Positions 1 to 6,210 of a stretch of 6,608 bases of DNA are shown here, piece by piece (positions within the stretch are counted from its first letter, which is position 1; each line of letters opens with the position of its first letter). Origin of the DNA: Aequorivita sp. GTDB taxonomy: Bacteria; Bacteroidota; Bacteroidia; Flavobacteriales; Flavobacteriaceae. The position numbers were made by a program, and so were the translations under genes. The stretch spans positions 158,535 to 165,142 of the forward strand of contig NVXN01000003.1 of NCBI GenBank assembly GCA_002733915.1, read 5' to 3'. A model generated the notes under the pieces. That model was given only the letters and a program-made list of their open reading frames with translations. It was not told the origin of the DNA and did no database searches.

Positions 1-453
1 GCGTTCAGCCTTTACAATTTTTTTAATAAAAGGAAAAAGAATTAATTCTTCCTTTTTCATATGTGAAGCCAACTCCTGCACCACTTGTTTTACCAAAGCC
101 TCAATCTGTCCAAGCTCGGTATAATGATGGCCGTGAACGTGGTTTACACGCTGGGCATACTGTAAAAGCAACGGACTATTTTCTTCGACGTATGTATGGT
201 GAATGTTGATAATATGGTCAGTAAGAAAATCCAGTTTCCAACTGTTGTAATCCTTGGTCCTATCCTGGATGGCATCAAGGTCCAGAAGTTCCGCTTCCAA
301 CATAGCTGGATCAATTTTTGCTTTTTCACAGGCTTTTTTAATGCTAATGCCCCCACCACAGTAAAAATCAATGCCGTGTTTTTTAAAGATATGGGCTGCT
401 TTTATATTGTCTGTAACCACATCGGCTACAGTTTTTTCTTGAAGTGTTGTCAT
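1..453 (-). CDS. ric: Iron-sulfur cluster repair di-iron protein (RIC/YtfE/ScdA family), 3' end beyond the window
   Basis: The first 151 residues are present and the frame stays open to the left edge. The family repairs Fe-S clusters damaged by NO or oxidants using a cytoplasmic di-iron centre. The N-terminal ScdA_N (DUF542) domain, about residues 5-60, is marked by FKKHGIDFYCGGG. The hemerythrin-like part begins near residue 72. Comparison with E. coli YtfE, recalled from memory, places likely iron ligands at H85 (in DHIINIHHTY), H107 (VNHVH), H131 and E135 (SHMKKEELILFP); the last two ligands should lie off-window. The start is the ATG at 453-451: it gives the conserved N-terminus and follows an A-rich leader with no Shine-Dalgarno. 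One oddity is Tyr at position 31 where E. coli YtfE has the first of two adjacent cysteines, so only C32 remains. In other bacteria this gene is commonly induced by NO through NsrR or CRP/FNR-type regulators, which fits the dyads upstream and the Rrf2 gene nearby. Family assignment is firm. Confidence 0.93.
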   Translation of the reverse strand, partial: MTTLQEKTVADVVTDNIKAAHIFKKHGIDFYCGGGISIKKACEKAKIDPAMLEAELLDLDAIQDRTKDYNSWKLDFLTDHIINIHHTYVEENSPLLLQYAQRVNHVHGHHYTELGQIEALVKQVVQELASHMKKEELILFPFIKKIVKAER

Positions 454-476
454 AATATTTACTTTTTTGAATTGAA

Positions 477-491
477 TGGAACAAATTTCCA
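477..491 (-). promoter_or_regulatory. Candidate -7 element inside a small dyad, ric promoter
   Basis: The minus strand reads TGGAAATTTGTTCCA, a perfect 5-bp inverted repeat (TGGAA/TTCCA) around 5 bases. Inside it, GAAATTTG at 489-482 differs by one base from the Bacteroidota -7 consensus TAnnTTTG. It would place transcription initiation near 475-478, about 22-25 nt before the ric ATG. The dyad could be a repressor site, for example for the nearby Rrf2 protein, but the arms are short and this is inference from position and symmetry. Confidence 0.3.
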
Positions 492-510
492 CATAAAATG
501 ACAACCAAAA

Positions 511-526
511 TATGACCTATATCATA
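511..526. promoter_or_regulatory. CRP/FNR-family-like binding site upstream of ric
   Basis: TATGACCTATATCATA contains a perfect inverted repeat TATGA-N6-TCATA, the same geometry as the CRP site TGTGA-N6-TCACA. It is centred near 518.5, about 65 bp before the ric ATG. If transcription starts near 475-478, as the adjacent -7-like motif suggests, the centre lies at about -41 to -43, the class II activator position. NO- and oxygen-responsive CRP/FNR-type regulators often control RIC genes. The symmetry is directly visible; the regulator is unidentified. Confidence 0.5.
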
Positions 527-569
527 AAAGGATATTTTTATCTTAATAAAGGATTTGTAAAAGAAATTC

Positions 570-1037
570 TTAATTTTCCCAGAAAGGGTCAGGATATTCA
601 GGCCGGGATAGATTTTCTGAATGGATTTCCGAAATTTTTTCAAGTTGGCTGGCGGTAGCCACTTTTTGGATTTCATTAAAAAGGATGCGTTCCTCAAAGC
701 GAATGTGTGCATCGAGCTCCTCCTCCAATTGACTTAGGGATTTTTCAGGATTTTCGTTTTCCTTAAAAAGGTTTTCTATTCGCCTGTGTTCTTTTAAGGC
801 TCGATGTATCAATTTATTATCTTCTTTCAAAACCGTAAAAACATACTTTTCCTCAGCTTCAAAATGTGGCTTAATTTCTTTCTCAAAAAACCAAGAAGCA
901 TATTTTTGAAGTCTTTCTGGATCAATATTTTTACTGAAACCTTTGCGCAGTTTCCAACTGAAAAGCAGCCCAAAATGATGCTGACGGCTTAAAGGTTGTA
1001 ATGCTCTGTGACGTTTTATAGGCTTTTTCTTTTCCAT
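570..1037 (-). CDS. Stand-alone hemerythrin (HHE) domain protein
   Basis: This 155-residue soluble protein is almost entirely one hemerythrin-like four-helix bundle. The ligand pattern is visible: H20 or H21 in SRQHHFGLL, then H58 and E62 in KPHFEAEE, H84 in LKEHRRI, and H111 and E115 in AHIRFEERILF. These fit a non-heme di-iron site. Family members bind O2 or NO, or sense or store iron; the exact role cannot be read from the sequence. It lacks the DUF542 domain of the neighbouring RIC protein, so it is not a second ric copy. A charged tail ending SRPEYPDPFWEN follows the last helix, and there is no signal peptide or membrane segment. It starts 45 nt after the Rrf2 gene stops and is followed 116 nt later by ric, so co-transcription with the regulator is likely. 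ATG at 1037-1035 gives a normal basic N-terminus just before the first ligand helix. Confidence 0.88.
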   Translation of the reverse strand: MEKKKPIKRHRALQPLSRQHHFGLLFSWKLRKGFSKNIDPERLQKYASWFFEKEIKPHFEAEEKYVFTVLKEDNKLIHRALKEHRRIENLFKENENPEKSLSQLEEELDAHIRFEERILFNEIQKVATASQLEKISEIHSENLSRPEYPDPFWEN

Positions 1038-1082
1038 TTCTGAACATATTTTAATCCTGTATTTGCGCGCATGTAATTAATC

Positions 1083-1511
1083 TTAAACTTTCAAAAACGT
1101 TTCGCCTTCTTCTAAATTTGCGGCGAGCTCCATTACCAACGTATTTTCACACATCTTTTTTAAACCGTTCCGCACGACCATAAATTGATCGTGAACAGGA
1201 CAGGGATGTTCCGAAGAGCATTCCCGAAGTCCCAAGCCACAACCTTTAAAAATATTATCTCCATCAATTGTTGCTACTATTTCAGCCAGTTTTAAAGTGG
1301 AGTCTTTTTCAAGATAAAATCCGCCATTGGGCCCTTTTTTTGAAAGAAGTATACCAGCACGGGCAAGCTGCTGGCAAACTTTGGCTGTAAATGGTTCTGG
1401 AGAATCTATAGCTTTGGATATTTCCGTAATATTTGGACGCAAATCTTTTTGAGATTGCTTAGCTATAAATAGAACGGCACGAATACCATATTCACAAGCT
1501 TTTGAAAACAT
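1083..1511 (-). CDS. Rrf2-family transcriptional regulator with Fe-S-type cysteines (NsrR/IscR-like)
   Basis: The 142-residue protein has the usual Rrf2 length and layout. Residues 1-65 form the winged helix-turn-helix, starting MFSKACEYGIRAVLFIA and ending in the wing KKGPNGGFYL. A dimerisation helix follows, and between them is a cluster-binding loop with C91, C98 and C104 (C-x6-C-x5-C) plus H107. Rrf2 proteins with three such cysteines (IscR, NsrR, RsrR) bind [2Fe-2S] or [4Fe-4S] clusters and change DNA binding on NO exposure or iron limitation. E7 aligns by eye with the Asp that is the fourth ligand in Streptomyces NsrR, whereas H107 matches the IscR ligand, so the fourth ligand is ambiguous. 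No isc or suf genes are present, while ric, a hemerythrin gene and a norB-like gene are. An NO-sensing, NsrR-like role is therefore inferred. A dyad upstream (1558-1569) could be its own operator. Confidence 0.9.
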   Translation of the reverse strand: MFSKACEYGIRAVLFIAKQSQKDLRPNITEISKAIDSPEPFTAKVCQQLARAGILLSKKGPNGGFYLEKDSTLKLAEIVATIDGDNIFKGCGLGLRECSSEHPCPVHDQFMVVRNGLKKMCENTLVMELAANLEEGETFLKV

Positions 1512-1543
1512 ATAGATTTATTTTCTTTAAAAGTAAGTAATAA

Positions 1544-1578
1544 CAATATTATTCAAGGACAAATCTGTCTTAAAAAAA
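1544..1578 (-). promoter_or_regulatory. Candidate promoter and operator of the Rrf2 gene
   Basis: On the minus strand a T-rich -33-like stretch (1578-1572) lies 20 nt before TAATATTG (1551-1544), one base off the Bacteroidota -7 consensus TAnnTTTG. Between them is GACAGATTTGTC (1569-1558), an inverted repeat GACA-N4-TGTC with weaker symmetry outside. A dyad in the promoter spacer, 47-58 bp before a regulator's start, is a natural place for autorepression. The motif is short, so chance is not excluded. Confidence 0.35.
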
Positions 1579-1618
1579 CAGCTCCTTTTATCCACTTTAA
1601 AAAAGTAACCTTATAACT

Positions 1619-2887
1619 TTAGCTATGAAAACGCTTTCGCGCCTCGCGCTTCAAGGCTTCCCGGTGATCGGGATGCGCAATGGAAATAAGTGCCTTCGCC
1701 CGCTGTTCAATTCCTTTTCCAAAAAGATTAACCACTCCATATTCGGTAACCACATAATGAACGTGTGCCCTGGTGGTAGTAACGCTGGCTCCTTCCTTTA
1801 AAAACGGGGTAATTTTTGAAATGCCTTTATTGGTGACTGAAGGCATAGCAATAATAGGCTTTCCTCCTTCTGAAAGTGAAGCGCCTCGTATAAAATCCAT
1901 CTGCCCACCCACACCGGAATATTGATACATCCCAATACTGTCCGCACAAACCTGTCCGGTCAAATCAATTTCAATGGCGCTATTGATAGCAGTTACCTTT
2001 GGGTTTTTACGAATGATAGCAGTATCGTTTGTATAGCCTGCTTCTTTAAAATGCACTATTGGGTTGTCATCAATAAAATCGTATAATTTTTGGGTACCCA
2101 TCGCAAAGCAAGTAACTATTTTGCCAGTTTTGATTTCTTTATCTTCCCCAGTGATAATTCCCTTTTCTACCAAAGGAAGTATTCCGTCGCTGAACATTTC
2201 GGTGTGAATTCCCAATCGTTTATGGTTACCCAAATTATGAAGCACGGCATTTGGAATATTGCCGATGCCCATTTGTAACGTTGCGCCATCTTCCACCAAT
2301 CCAGCAACATGCCTTCCTATTGTAGCTTCAATATCGGTTGGTGTTCCCAATATTGATGCGTGAATAGGTTCATCAATTTCTACGGCAAAATCTATATTTT
2401 TTATATGAATAATGCCATCGCCATGGGTTCGCGGAACGTTTGGGTTGATAAGGGCTACAACGTGTTTTGCTGTTTGTATGGCAGGCAAGGTAACATCAAC
2501 TGAAACACCCAATGAGCAATAACCATGTTTGTCTGGGGTAGACACTTGAATGAAAGCCACATCCAAAGGCAGGATGTTTCTTCTGAAAAGCCAGTGGATT
2601 TCACTCAGAAAAACTGGAATATAATCGCCGTGAATAGTATTAACACCTTTCCGAACGTTATCACCCACAAAACAGCTTGAAAGCTTAAAAGCTTCGTTGT
2701 ATGGAGCTTGTGTATATTTAGCCTCACCGTGGGTGTGGATTTGGATTATTTCTACATTTTTGAGTTCGCGATAGCGTTCACACAAGGTGTCTATCAACAA
2801 ATTGGGCGTCATTGCGGCTCCCTGAAAAAATACGCGATTATTAGATTTTACTATAGATATGGCTTCTTGGGCTGAAACGATTTGCAT
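1619..2887 (-). CDS. Acetyl-CoA hydrolase/4-hydroxybutyrate CoA-transferase family protein
   Basis: This 422-residue cytoplasmic enzyme belongs to the family I CoA-transferases of the Cat2/AbfT group. They move CoA between an acyl-CoA and a carboxylate through a glutamyl-CoA thioester. The N-terminal domain spans about residues 1-190 (STPDKHGYCSLGVSVD at 116-131). The C-terminal domain has GIGNIPNAV (207-215), the catalytic Glu at E230 in LGIHTEMFSDG, and the CoA-site motif GVGGQMDFIRGA (325-336), ending with TEYGVVNLFG (381-390). The length matches the AbfT-like group (about 430 residues) rather than Cat1/Ach1 (about 500). Substrate is not readable: acetate, butyrate, propionate, succinate or 4-hydroxybutyrate are all possible. 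It stands alone between a 227-nt repeat-bearing gap and the Rrf2 gene 107 nt downstream, so it is probably its own transcript. Its ATG lies inside a 9-bp inverted repeat. No obvious functional link to the NO-related neighbours is seen. Confidence 0.92.
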   Translation of the reverse strand: MQIVSAQEAISIVKSNNRVFFQGAAMTPNLLIDTLCERYRELKNVEIIQIHTHGEAKYTQAPYNEAFKLSSCFVGDNVRKGVNTIHGDYIPVFLSEIHWLFRRNILPLDVAFIQVSTPDKHGYCSLGVSVDVTLPAIQTAKHVVALINPNVPRTHGDGIIHIKNIDFAVEIDEPIHASILGTPTDIEATIGRHVAGLVEDGATLQMGIGNIPNAVLHNLGNHKRLGIHTEMFSDGILPLVEKGIITGEDKEIKTGKIVTCFAMGTQKLYDFIDDNPIVHFKEAGYTNDTAIIRKNPKVTAINSAIEIDLTGQVCADSIGMYQYSGVGGQMDFIRGASLSEGGKPIIAMPSVTNKGISKITPFLKEGASVTTTRAHVHYVVTEYGVVNLFGKGIEQRAKALISIAHPDHREALKREARKRFHS

Positions 2888-2908
2888 AATTTTTAAGTTT
2901 TATGCAAA
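2881..2908. promoter_or_regulatory. Perfect 9-bp inverted repeat over the CoA-transferase start codon
   Basis: TTTGCATAA (2881-2889) and TTATGCAAA (2900-2908) are perfect inverted copies with a 10-nt spacer. The ATG (2887-2885) lies in one arm. The other arm overlaps AACCTTTG (2912-2905), a one-mismatch -7-like element preceded 19 nt upstream by TTTT (2935-2932). It could be an operator covering the promoter and start, or an mRNA hairpin hiding the start codon if transcription begins upstream. The repeat is seen directly; its role is inference. Confidence 0.45.
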
Positions 2909-2970
2909 GGTTGGGAATCTTATCTGCTTCTAAAATGATTTTAGTCAGATTTTTTGGAAATTGAACTTTT

Positions 2971-3031
2971 GAGCCACGACGGTTGGAGCCACGACGTTTG
3001 AAATTACGACTGTTGGAAGCACAACGGTTTG
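2971..3031. repeat. Degenerate 15-bp tandem repeat, about four units
   Basis: Units begin at 2971, 2986, 3001 and 3016. The first two are GAGCCACGACGGTTG and GAGCCACGACGTTTG; the third and fourth (15 and 16 bp) are diverged, keeping the ACGAC/ACAAC and GTT(T)G cores. Taken in pairs the array is also a 30-31-bp duplication with about 24 of 30 positions matching. It lies in the gap between the thioredoxin-like gene and the CoA-transferase gene. The minus-strand reading frame through it gives a basic Arg/Gly/Ser/Asn-rich peptide that does not look like a real protein. Confidence 0.7.
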
Positions 3032-3060
3032 AAACCCGAGTGATAGTAATTATTCTTTTT

Positions 3061-3093
3061 GTCGTGGGTCGTGTAGTGAAGCGGTCGTGGGTC
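3061..3093. repeat. Direct repeat GTCGTGGGTC, inverted relative to the tandem array
   Basis: GTCGTGGGTC occurs at 3061-3070 and again at 3084-3093. Each is a 9-of-10 reverse complement of the GAGCCACGAC core at 2971-2980 and 2986-2995. Transcripts across the gap could therefore fold with either pair of arms. It sits directly after the thioredoxin-like gene and may help end or stabilise that transcript, although no U-tract follows and it is not a classical intrinsic terminator. Confidence 0.55.
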
Positions 3094-3114
3094 AAATCGT
3101 CGTTTTGATTCCTT

Positions 3115-3711
3115 TTACACTTTTACATTCAGGGTTTCCAAAATATCATTAATTATTGAAACTCCTTTATCGTTATTGTACCACACCTGTAGCATTTCCT
3201 TAAAAGCATCGTCAATTTTGCCGTGATGTTCCTTGTAATCGGCAACCAATTTTGTCGCAGCCCTGGAACGTGGACCCCAAGTTTGAAGTACGTTGAAAGC
3301 TTCATCAAGGATAATAACCACGGGGATGGAGCGCGAACCATTGGTCAAAAATTCATCCATTAATTCCGGATTTTCATCGCGAAGCACAATCTTCAACTCG
3401 ATGTTTTCCGAAAGTTGTGCAATCTTGTTTAGAAACGGAAGCGTTTGCGCCGCATCCCCGCACCACGGTTCGCTGATTACCAGCCACGTCTGTTTTTCAG
3501 AAATATTTTTGAAAACCTCCATGCTCTCTTCGGGAATTTCAGCGGTTTTGTCCAATCGCTTGGTACGGCTAAAGTTCAATTTTGTATAGTCAATCTTTTC
3601 TTGGGTTTCTTCGCCAGTAGTACGGCCTTCCACAACCAATTGTTTGAAAAGCAAGTTGTATTCGGAATAATCCATTGCTTTTTTTACGGAGTTTTCTATT
3701 AAATTTTTCAT
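3115..3711 (-). CDS. Thioredoxin-fold protein (Thioredoxin_9-like) with a single active-site cysteine
   Basis: This is a 198-residue protein without signal peptide or membrane segment. The thioredoxin fold covers about residues 60-175: the strand TWLVISEPWCGDAAQ (76-89) carries C84 at the active site, and RSIPVVIIL (127-135) carries the cis-proline at P130. The second cysteine of the usual CxxC is alanine (CGDA), so classical dithiol-disulfide exchange is unlikely; a monothiol or binding role is more plausible. WCGDAAQ-type proteins of this length are known in Bacteroidota and resemble the Thioredoxin_9 family; their function is not established to my knowledge. The gene begins 16 nt after nadB stops, so it is probably the last gene of the norB-nadA-nadB unit. 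ATG at 3711 is used. M13, at the start of MDYSEYNLLFKQL, is an alternative start. Confidence 0.85.
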   Translation of the reverse strand: MKNLIENSVKKAMDYSEYNLLFKQLVVEGRTTGEETQEKIDYTKLNFSRTKRLDKTAEIPEESMEVFKNISEKQTWLVISEPWCGDAAQTLPFLNKIAQLSENIELKIVLRDENPELMDEFLTNGSRSIPVVIILDEAFNVLQTWGPRSRAATKLVADYKEHHGKIDDAFKEMLQVWYNNDKGVSIINDILETLNVKV

Positions 3712-3727
3712 CTTATTTTTTTACTTT

Positions 3728-5278
3728 TTAATAATCCTCATTAAAATATCCGCCACGGTTTTCCTTTCGTTTCAGGGATTGCTGGATGATCAAATGCGCC
3801 ACATTTACCATATTCCGAAGCTCTGAGAGCGCCGTATTCAATTTGTGTTTTTGGTACAGGGCTTCCATTTCAAAATACAAAATCTCCAACTGTGCTGAAG
3901 CTTTTTCTAAATCGCTATTGTTCCGAACCACACCTGCGTATCGTCGCATCAACCGTTGCAACTGCTCCGTTTTTTGCTGAAGAATTTCAGAACCTTTCAA
4001 CAAAACCGTGCCTTCATCATTCCATTCCGGAATGGCTTTGGTCGTGTGGGAAGGCTTATGTTTACAGAGATACTGAAAAATGCGGTCCGCATAAACCAAA
4101 GCTTCCAGTAACGAATTGGATGCCAGTCGGTTGGCGCCATGCAAGCCTGTATATGAACATTCGCCACAGGCAAAAAGATTTTTCACCGAAGTCTTTCCAT
4201 CCATATCCACAACCACTCCGCCACACAAATAATGCGATGCGGGAACCACGGGAATCCAATCATTTGCCACATTGATGTTTCGTTTCAAACAGGTTTCGTA
4301 AATAGTTGGGAAGTGTTTTTTGAAATCGTCAATATCCAAATGCGTACAATCCAGAAAAACACAATCGTCGCCCGATTTTTTCATTTCGGAATCTATGGCG
4401 CGCGAAACGATATCGCGGGAAGCCAATTCGCCCCGTTCGTCATATTTCAACATAAACCGTTCGCCGCTTTTATTCCGAAGAAATGCCCCAAAGCCACGCA
4501 CCGCTTCAGAAATCAAAAAGGAAGCGCCGTTGTTTCCGTCGTAAAGTGCTGTGGGGTGAAACTGGATAAACTCCATATTTTGGATGCGCGCCTTTGCGCG
4601 ATAGGCCATCGCAATGCCATCGCCCGTGGCAACGGCGGGATTGGTTGTGTGCCCGTAAACACGTCCCATTCCCCCGGAAGCCAGCGTGGTGCAGTCAGCC
4701 TTTATCGTAAAAATATTCCCGGAAATCTGGTCCAAAACATAGGCGCCGTAACACGAAAGGTTCTCAGTTTTGTTTTCAGAAAAATGGTGTTCCGTAATCA
4801 AATCTATCGCAAAATGATGCGGCAGCAAAGTTATATTCGGCAGTTGATTGACGCGTTCCAAAAGCGTGCGCTCAATCTCGTTTCCCGTCGTATCTTTATG
4901 GTGTATTACCCTAAATTTTGAATGGCCTCCTTCCCTACCCAAAGTAAGTTCGCCATCGGCATCAGTGTCAAAATTGGCGCCCCATTCCATAAGTTCCTTC
5001 AATCGTTGTGGACCGTCCTTTATAACCATTTTCACAACGGCTTTATCACAAAGTCCATCGCCCGCAATGAGCGTGTCTTCAATGTGTTTTTGAAAGGAAT
5101 CTTCCTTTAAATCGAAAACCGCTGCCACGCCGCCCTGTGCATATTTGGTATTCGATTCGGATTCGTTGGATTTTGTAACAACCGTTATTTTTTTCTTTGG
5201 AAATTGTTCAGCAAGTTTCACCGCAAGTGTTAAACCCGCAGCTCCGGACCCGATAATCAAAAAATTGGTTTCCAGCAT
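3728..5278 (-). CDS. nadB: L-aspartate oxidase
   Basis: The 516-residue flavoprotein oxidises L-aspartate to iminoaspartate, which NadA condenses with dihydroxyacetone phosphate in de novo NAD synthesis. The FAD-binding Rossmann motif is at residues 10-15 (GSGAAG), and TKYAQGGVAAVF (44-55) follows. Catalytic-region residues, matched by eye to E. coli NadB, are E116 in GREGGHSKFR, H241 in QFHPTALY, R288 in ASRDIVSRAI, and H349 in PASHYLCGG. The second FAD motif is GECSYTGLHGANRLASNSL (372-390). A C-terminal helical domain (about 420-505) is intact; the length is slightly below the 540 of E. coli. The arrangement of active-site residues separates it from fumarate reductase and succinate dehydrogenase flavoproteins. 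Its ATG (5278-5276) shares one base with the nadA stop, which indicates translational coupling. Cytoplasmic. Confidence 0.97.
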   Translation of the reverse strand: MLETNFLIIGSGAAGLTLAVKLAEQFPKKKITVVTKSNESESNTKYAQGGVAAVFDLKEDSFQKHIEDTLIAGDGLCDKAVVKMVIKDGPQRLKELMEWGANFDTDADGELTLGREGGHSKFRVIHHKDTTGNEIERTLLERVNQLPNITLLPHHFAIDLITEHHFSENKTENLSCYGAYVLDQISGNIFTIKADCTTLASGGMGRVYGHTTNPAVATGDGIAMAYRAKARIQNMEFIQFHPTALYDGNNGASFLISEAVRGFGAFLRNKSGERFMLKYDERGELASRDIVSRAIDSEMKKSGDDCVFLDCTHLDIDDFKKHFPTIYETCLKRNINVANDWIPVVPASHYLCGGVVVDMDGKTSVKNLFACGECSYTGLHGANRLASNSLLEALVYADRIFQYLCKHKPSHTTKAIPEWNDEGTVLLKGSEILQQKTEQLQRLMRRYAGVVRNNSDLEKASAQLEILYFEMEALYQKHKLNTALSELRNMVNVAHLIIQQSLKRKENRGGYFNEDY

Positions 5279-6204
5279 TATTTCGATAATTCCAGCATTC
5301 GCTCAATTGGCAGAATGGCTTTTTTACGGATTTTTTCGGAAACTTCTATCTGCGGATCTTCATTCAGCAAACAATTATAAAGTTTCTGCAGGGTGTTCAT
5401 TTTCATAAACGCACATTCACTGCAAGCGCAGCTGTTGTCTTCTTCCGCAGGGGCGGGAATCAATACGGCTTGCGGTACTTCCTCTTGCATTTTATGGAGA
5501 ATTCCAGCTTCGGTGGCAACGATGAATTTTTCCGAAGGATGCTTTTTCACATAATCAATCATTCCCGCCGTAGAACCGATATAAGTTGCGGTCTCCAAAA
5601 TATGGCTCTCACTTTCGGGGTGCGCAATAATTTTTGAACCCGGGTGCTCTTTGTAAAGTTTTAGCATTTTATCCATCGAAAATGCTTCGTGCACAATGCA
5701 GGCACCGTCCCAAAGTAGCATTTTCCGTCCGGTTTCTTTCTGAATATATTTCCCTAGATTTTTATCGGGGGCGAAAATAATGGGAACATCCTTCGGGACG
5801 GAATTCACTATTTTTTCTGCGTTGGAAGAAGTGCAAATAATATCGCTCAAGGCTTTCACTTCCGCAGAACAATTCACATACGTTATTACAACGTGCTTTG
5901 TATGTGCTTCTACCAATTTTCGGAAAGCATCCGGCGGACACGAATCTGCCAGCGAACAGCCTGCCATCAAATCTGGTAACAAAACTTTTTTGTTGGGGTT
6001 TAAAATCTTCGCGGTTTCCGCCATAAAATGCACGCCAGCAAAAACGATCATTTCGGCATCGGTTACGGCAGCTTTTTGTGATAGCCCCAAACTGTCGCCC
6101 ACATAATCCGCCACTTCCTGTATTTCGGGCACTTGGTAATAATGCGCGAGGATCACGGCGTTTTTCTGTTTTTTCAGCTCGGTTATTTTTTGATGTAAAT
6201 CCAT
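5278..6204 (-). CDS. nadA: Quinolinate synthase, [4Fe-4S] enzyme
   Basis: The 308-residue protein makes quinolinate from iminoaspartate and dihydroxyacetone phosphate. It matches the compact NadA form of about 300 residues known from Thermotoga and Pyrococcus. Cluster ligands are C83 ([13 protein letters not shown]), C169 ([13 protein letters not shown]) and C264 in the [14 protein letters not shown] motif (259-272). Substrate-site residues include H21 and Y23 (AHYYQ), Y109 and N111 ([10 protein letters not shown]), and H195 (IAHPES). Extra cysteines at 259 and 261 precede the third ligand, resembling the CxxCxxC of E. coli NadA. The oxygen- and NO-sensitive cluster makes it a plausible target of nitrosative stress. 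The ATG at 6204 lies only 6 nt after the norB-like stop with no room for its own promoter between, and its stop overlaps nadB (TAATG). No nadC is in the window. Confidence 0.97.
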   Translation of the reverse strand: MDLHQKITELKKQKNAVILAHYYQVPEIQEVADYVGDSLGLSQKAAVTDAEMIVFAGVHFMAETAKILNPNKKVLLPDLMAGCSLADSCPPDAFRKLVEAHTKHVVITYVNCSAEVKALSDIICTSSNAEKIVNSVPKDVPIIFAPDKNLGKYIQKETGRKMLLWDGACIVHEAFSMDKMLKLYKEHPGSKIIAHPESESHILETATYIGSTAGMIDYVKKHPSEKFIVATEAGILHKMQEEVPQAVLIPAPAEEDNSCACSECAFMKMNTLQKLYNCLLNEDPQIEVSEKIRKKAILPIERMLELSK

Positions 6205-6210
6205 CGGAAA

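Noticed and set aside
383..712. 109-residue minus-strand reading frame across the hemerythrin-ric gap
   Set aside because: It overlaps both the hemerythrin and ric genes in another frame and its sequence resembles no family; it is a chance frame.
1064..1071. Palindrome TGCGCGCA between the Rrf2 and hemerythrin genes
   Set aside because: The symmetry stops at 8 bp and no promoter-like motif adjoins it; too short to support an operator call.
1594..1606. Possible terminator hairpin ACTTT/AAAGT after the CoA-transferase gene
   Set aside because: The stem is only 5 bp and AT-rich with a 3-nt loop, too weak for an intrinsic terminator.
2971..3093. CRISPR array
   Set aside because: Units are 15-16 bp and contiguous, without unique spacers or cas genes nearby.
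2841..3095. 84-residue minus-strand reading frame rich in Arg, Ser and Asn
   Set aside because: It overlaps the CoA-transferase start, and its composition comes from translating the tandem repeats. No family resemblance was seen.
4232..4921. 229-residue plus-strand reading frame
   Set aside because: It lies wholly inside nadB on the opposite strand. The nadB frame is full length with all motifs, so this is a shadow.
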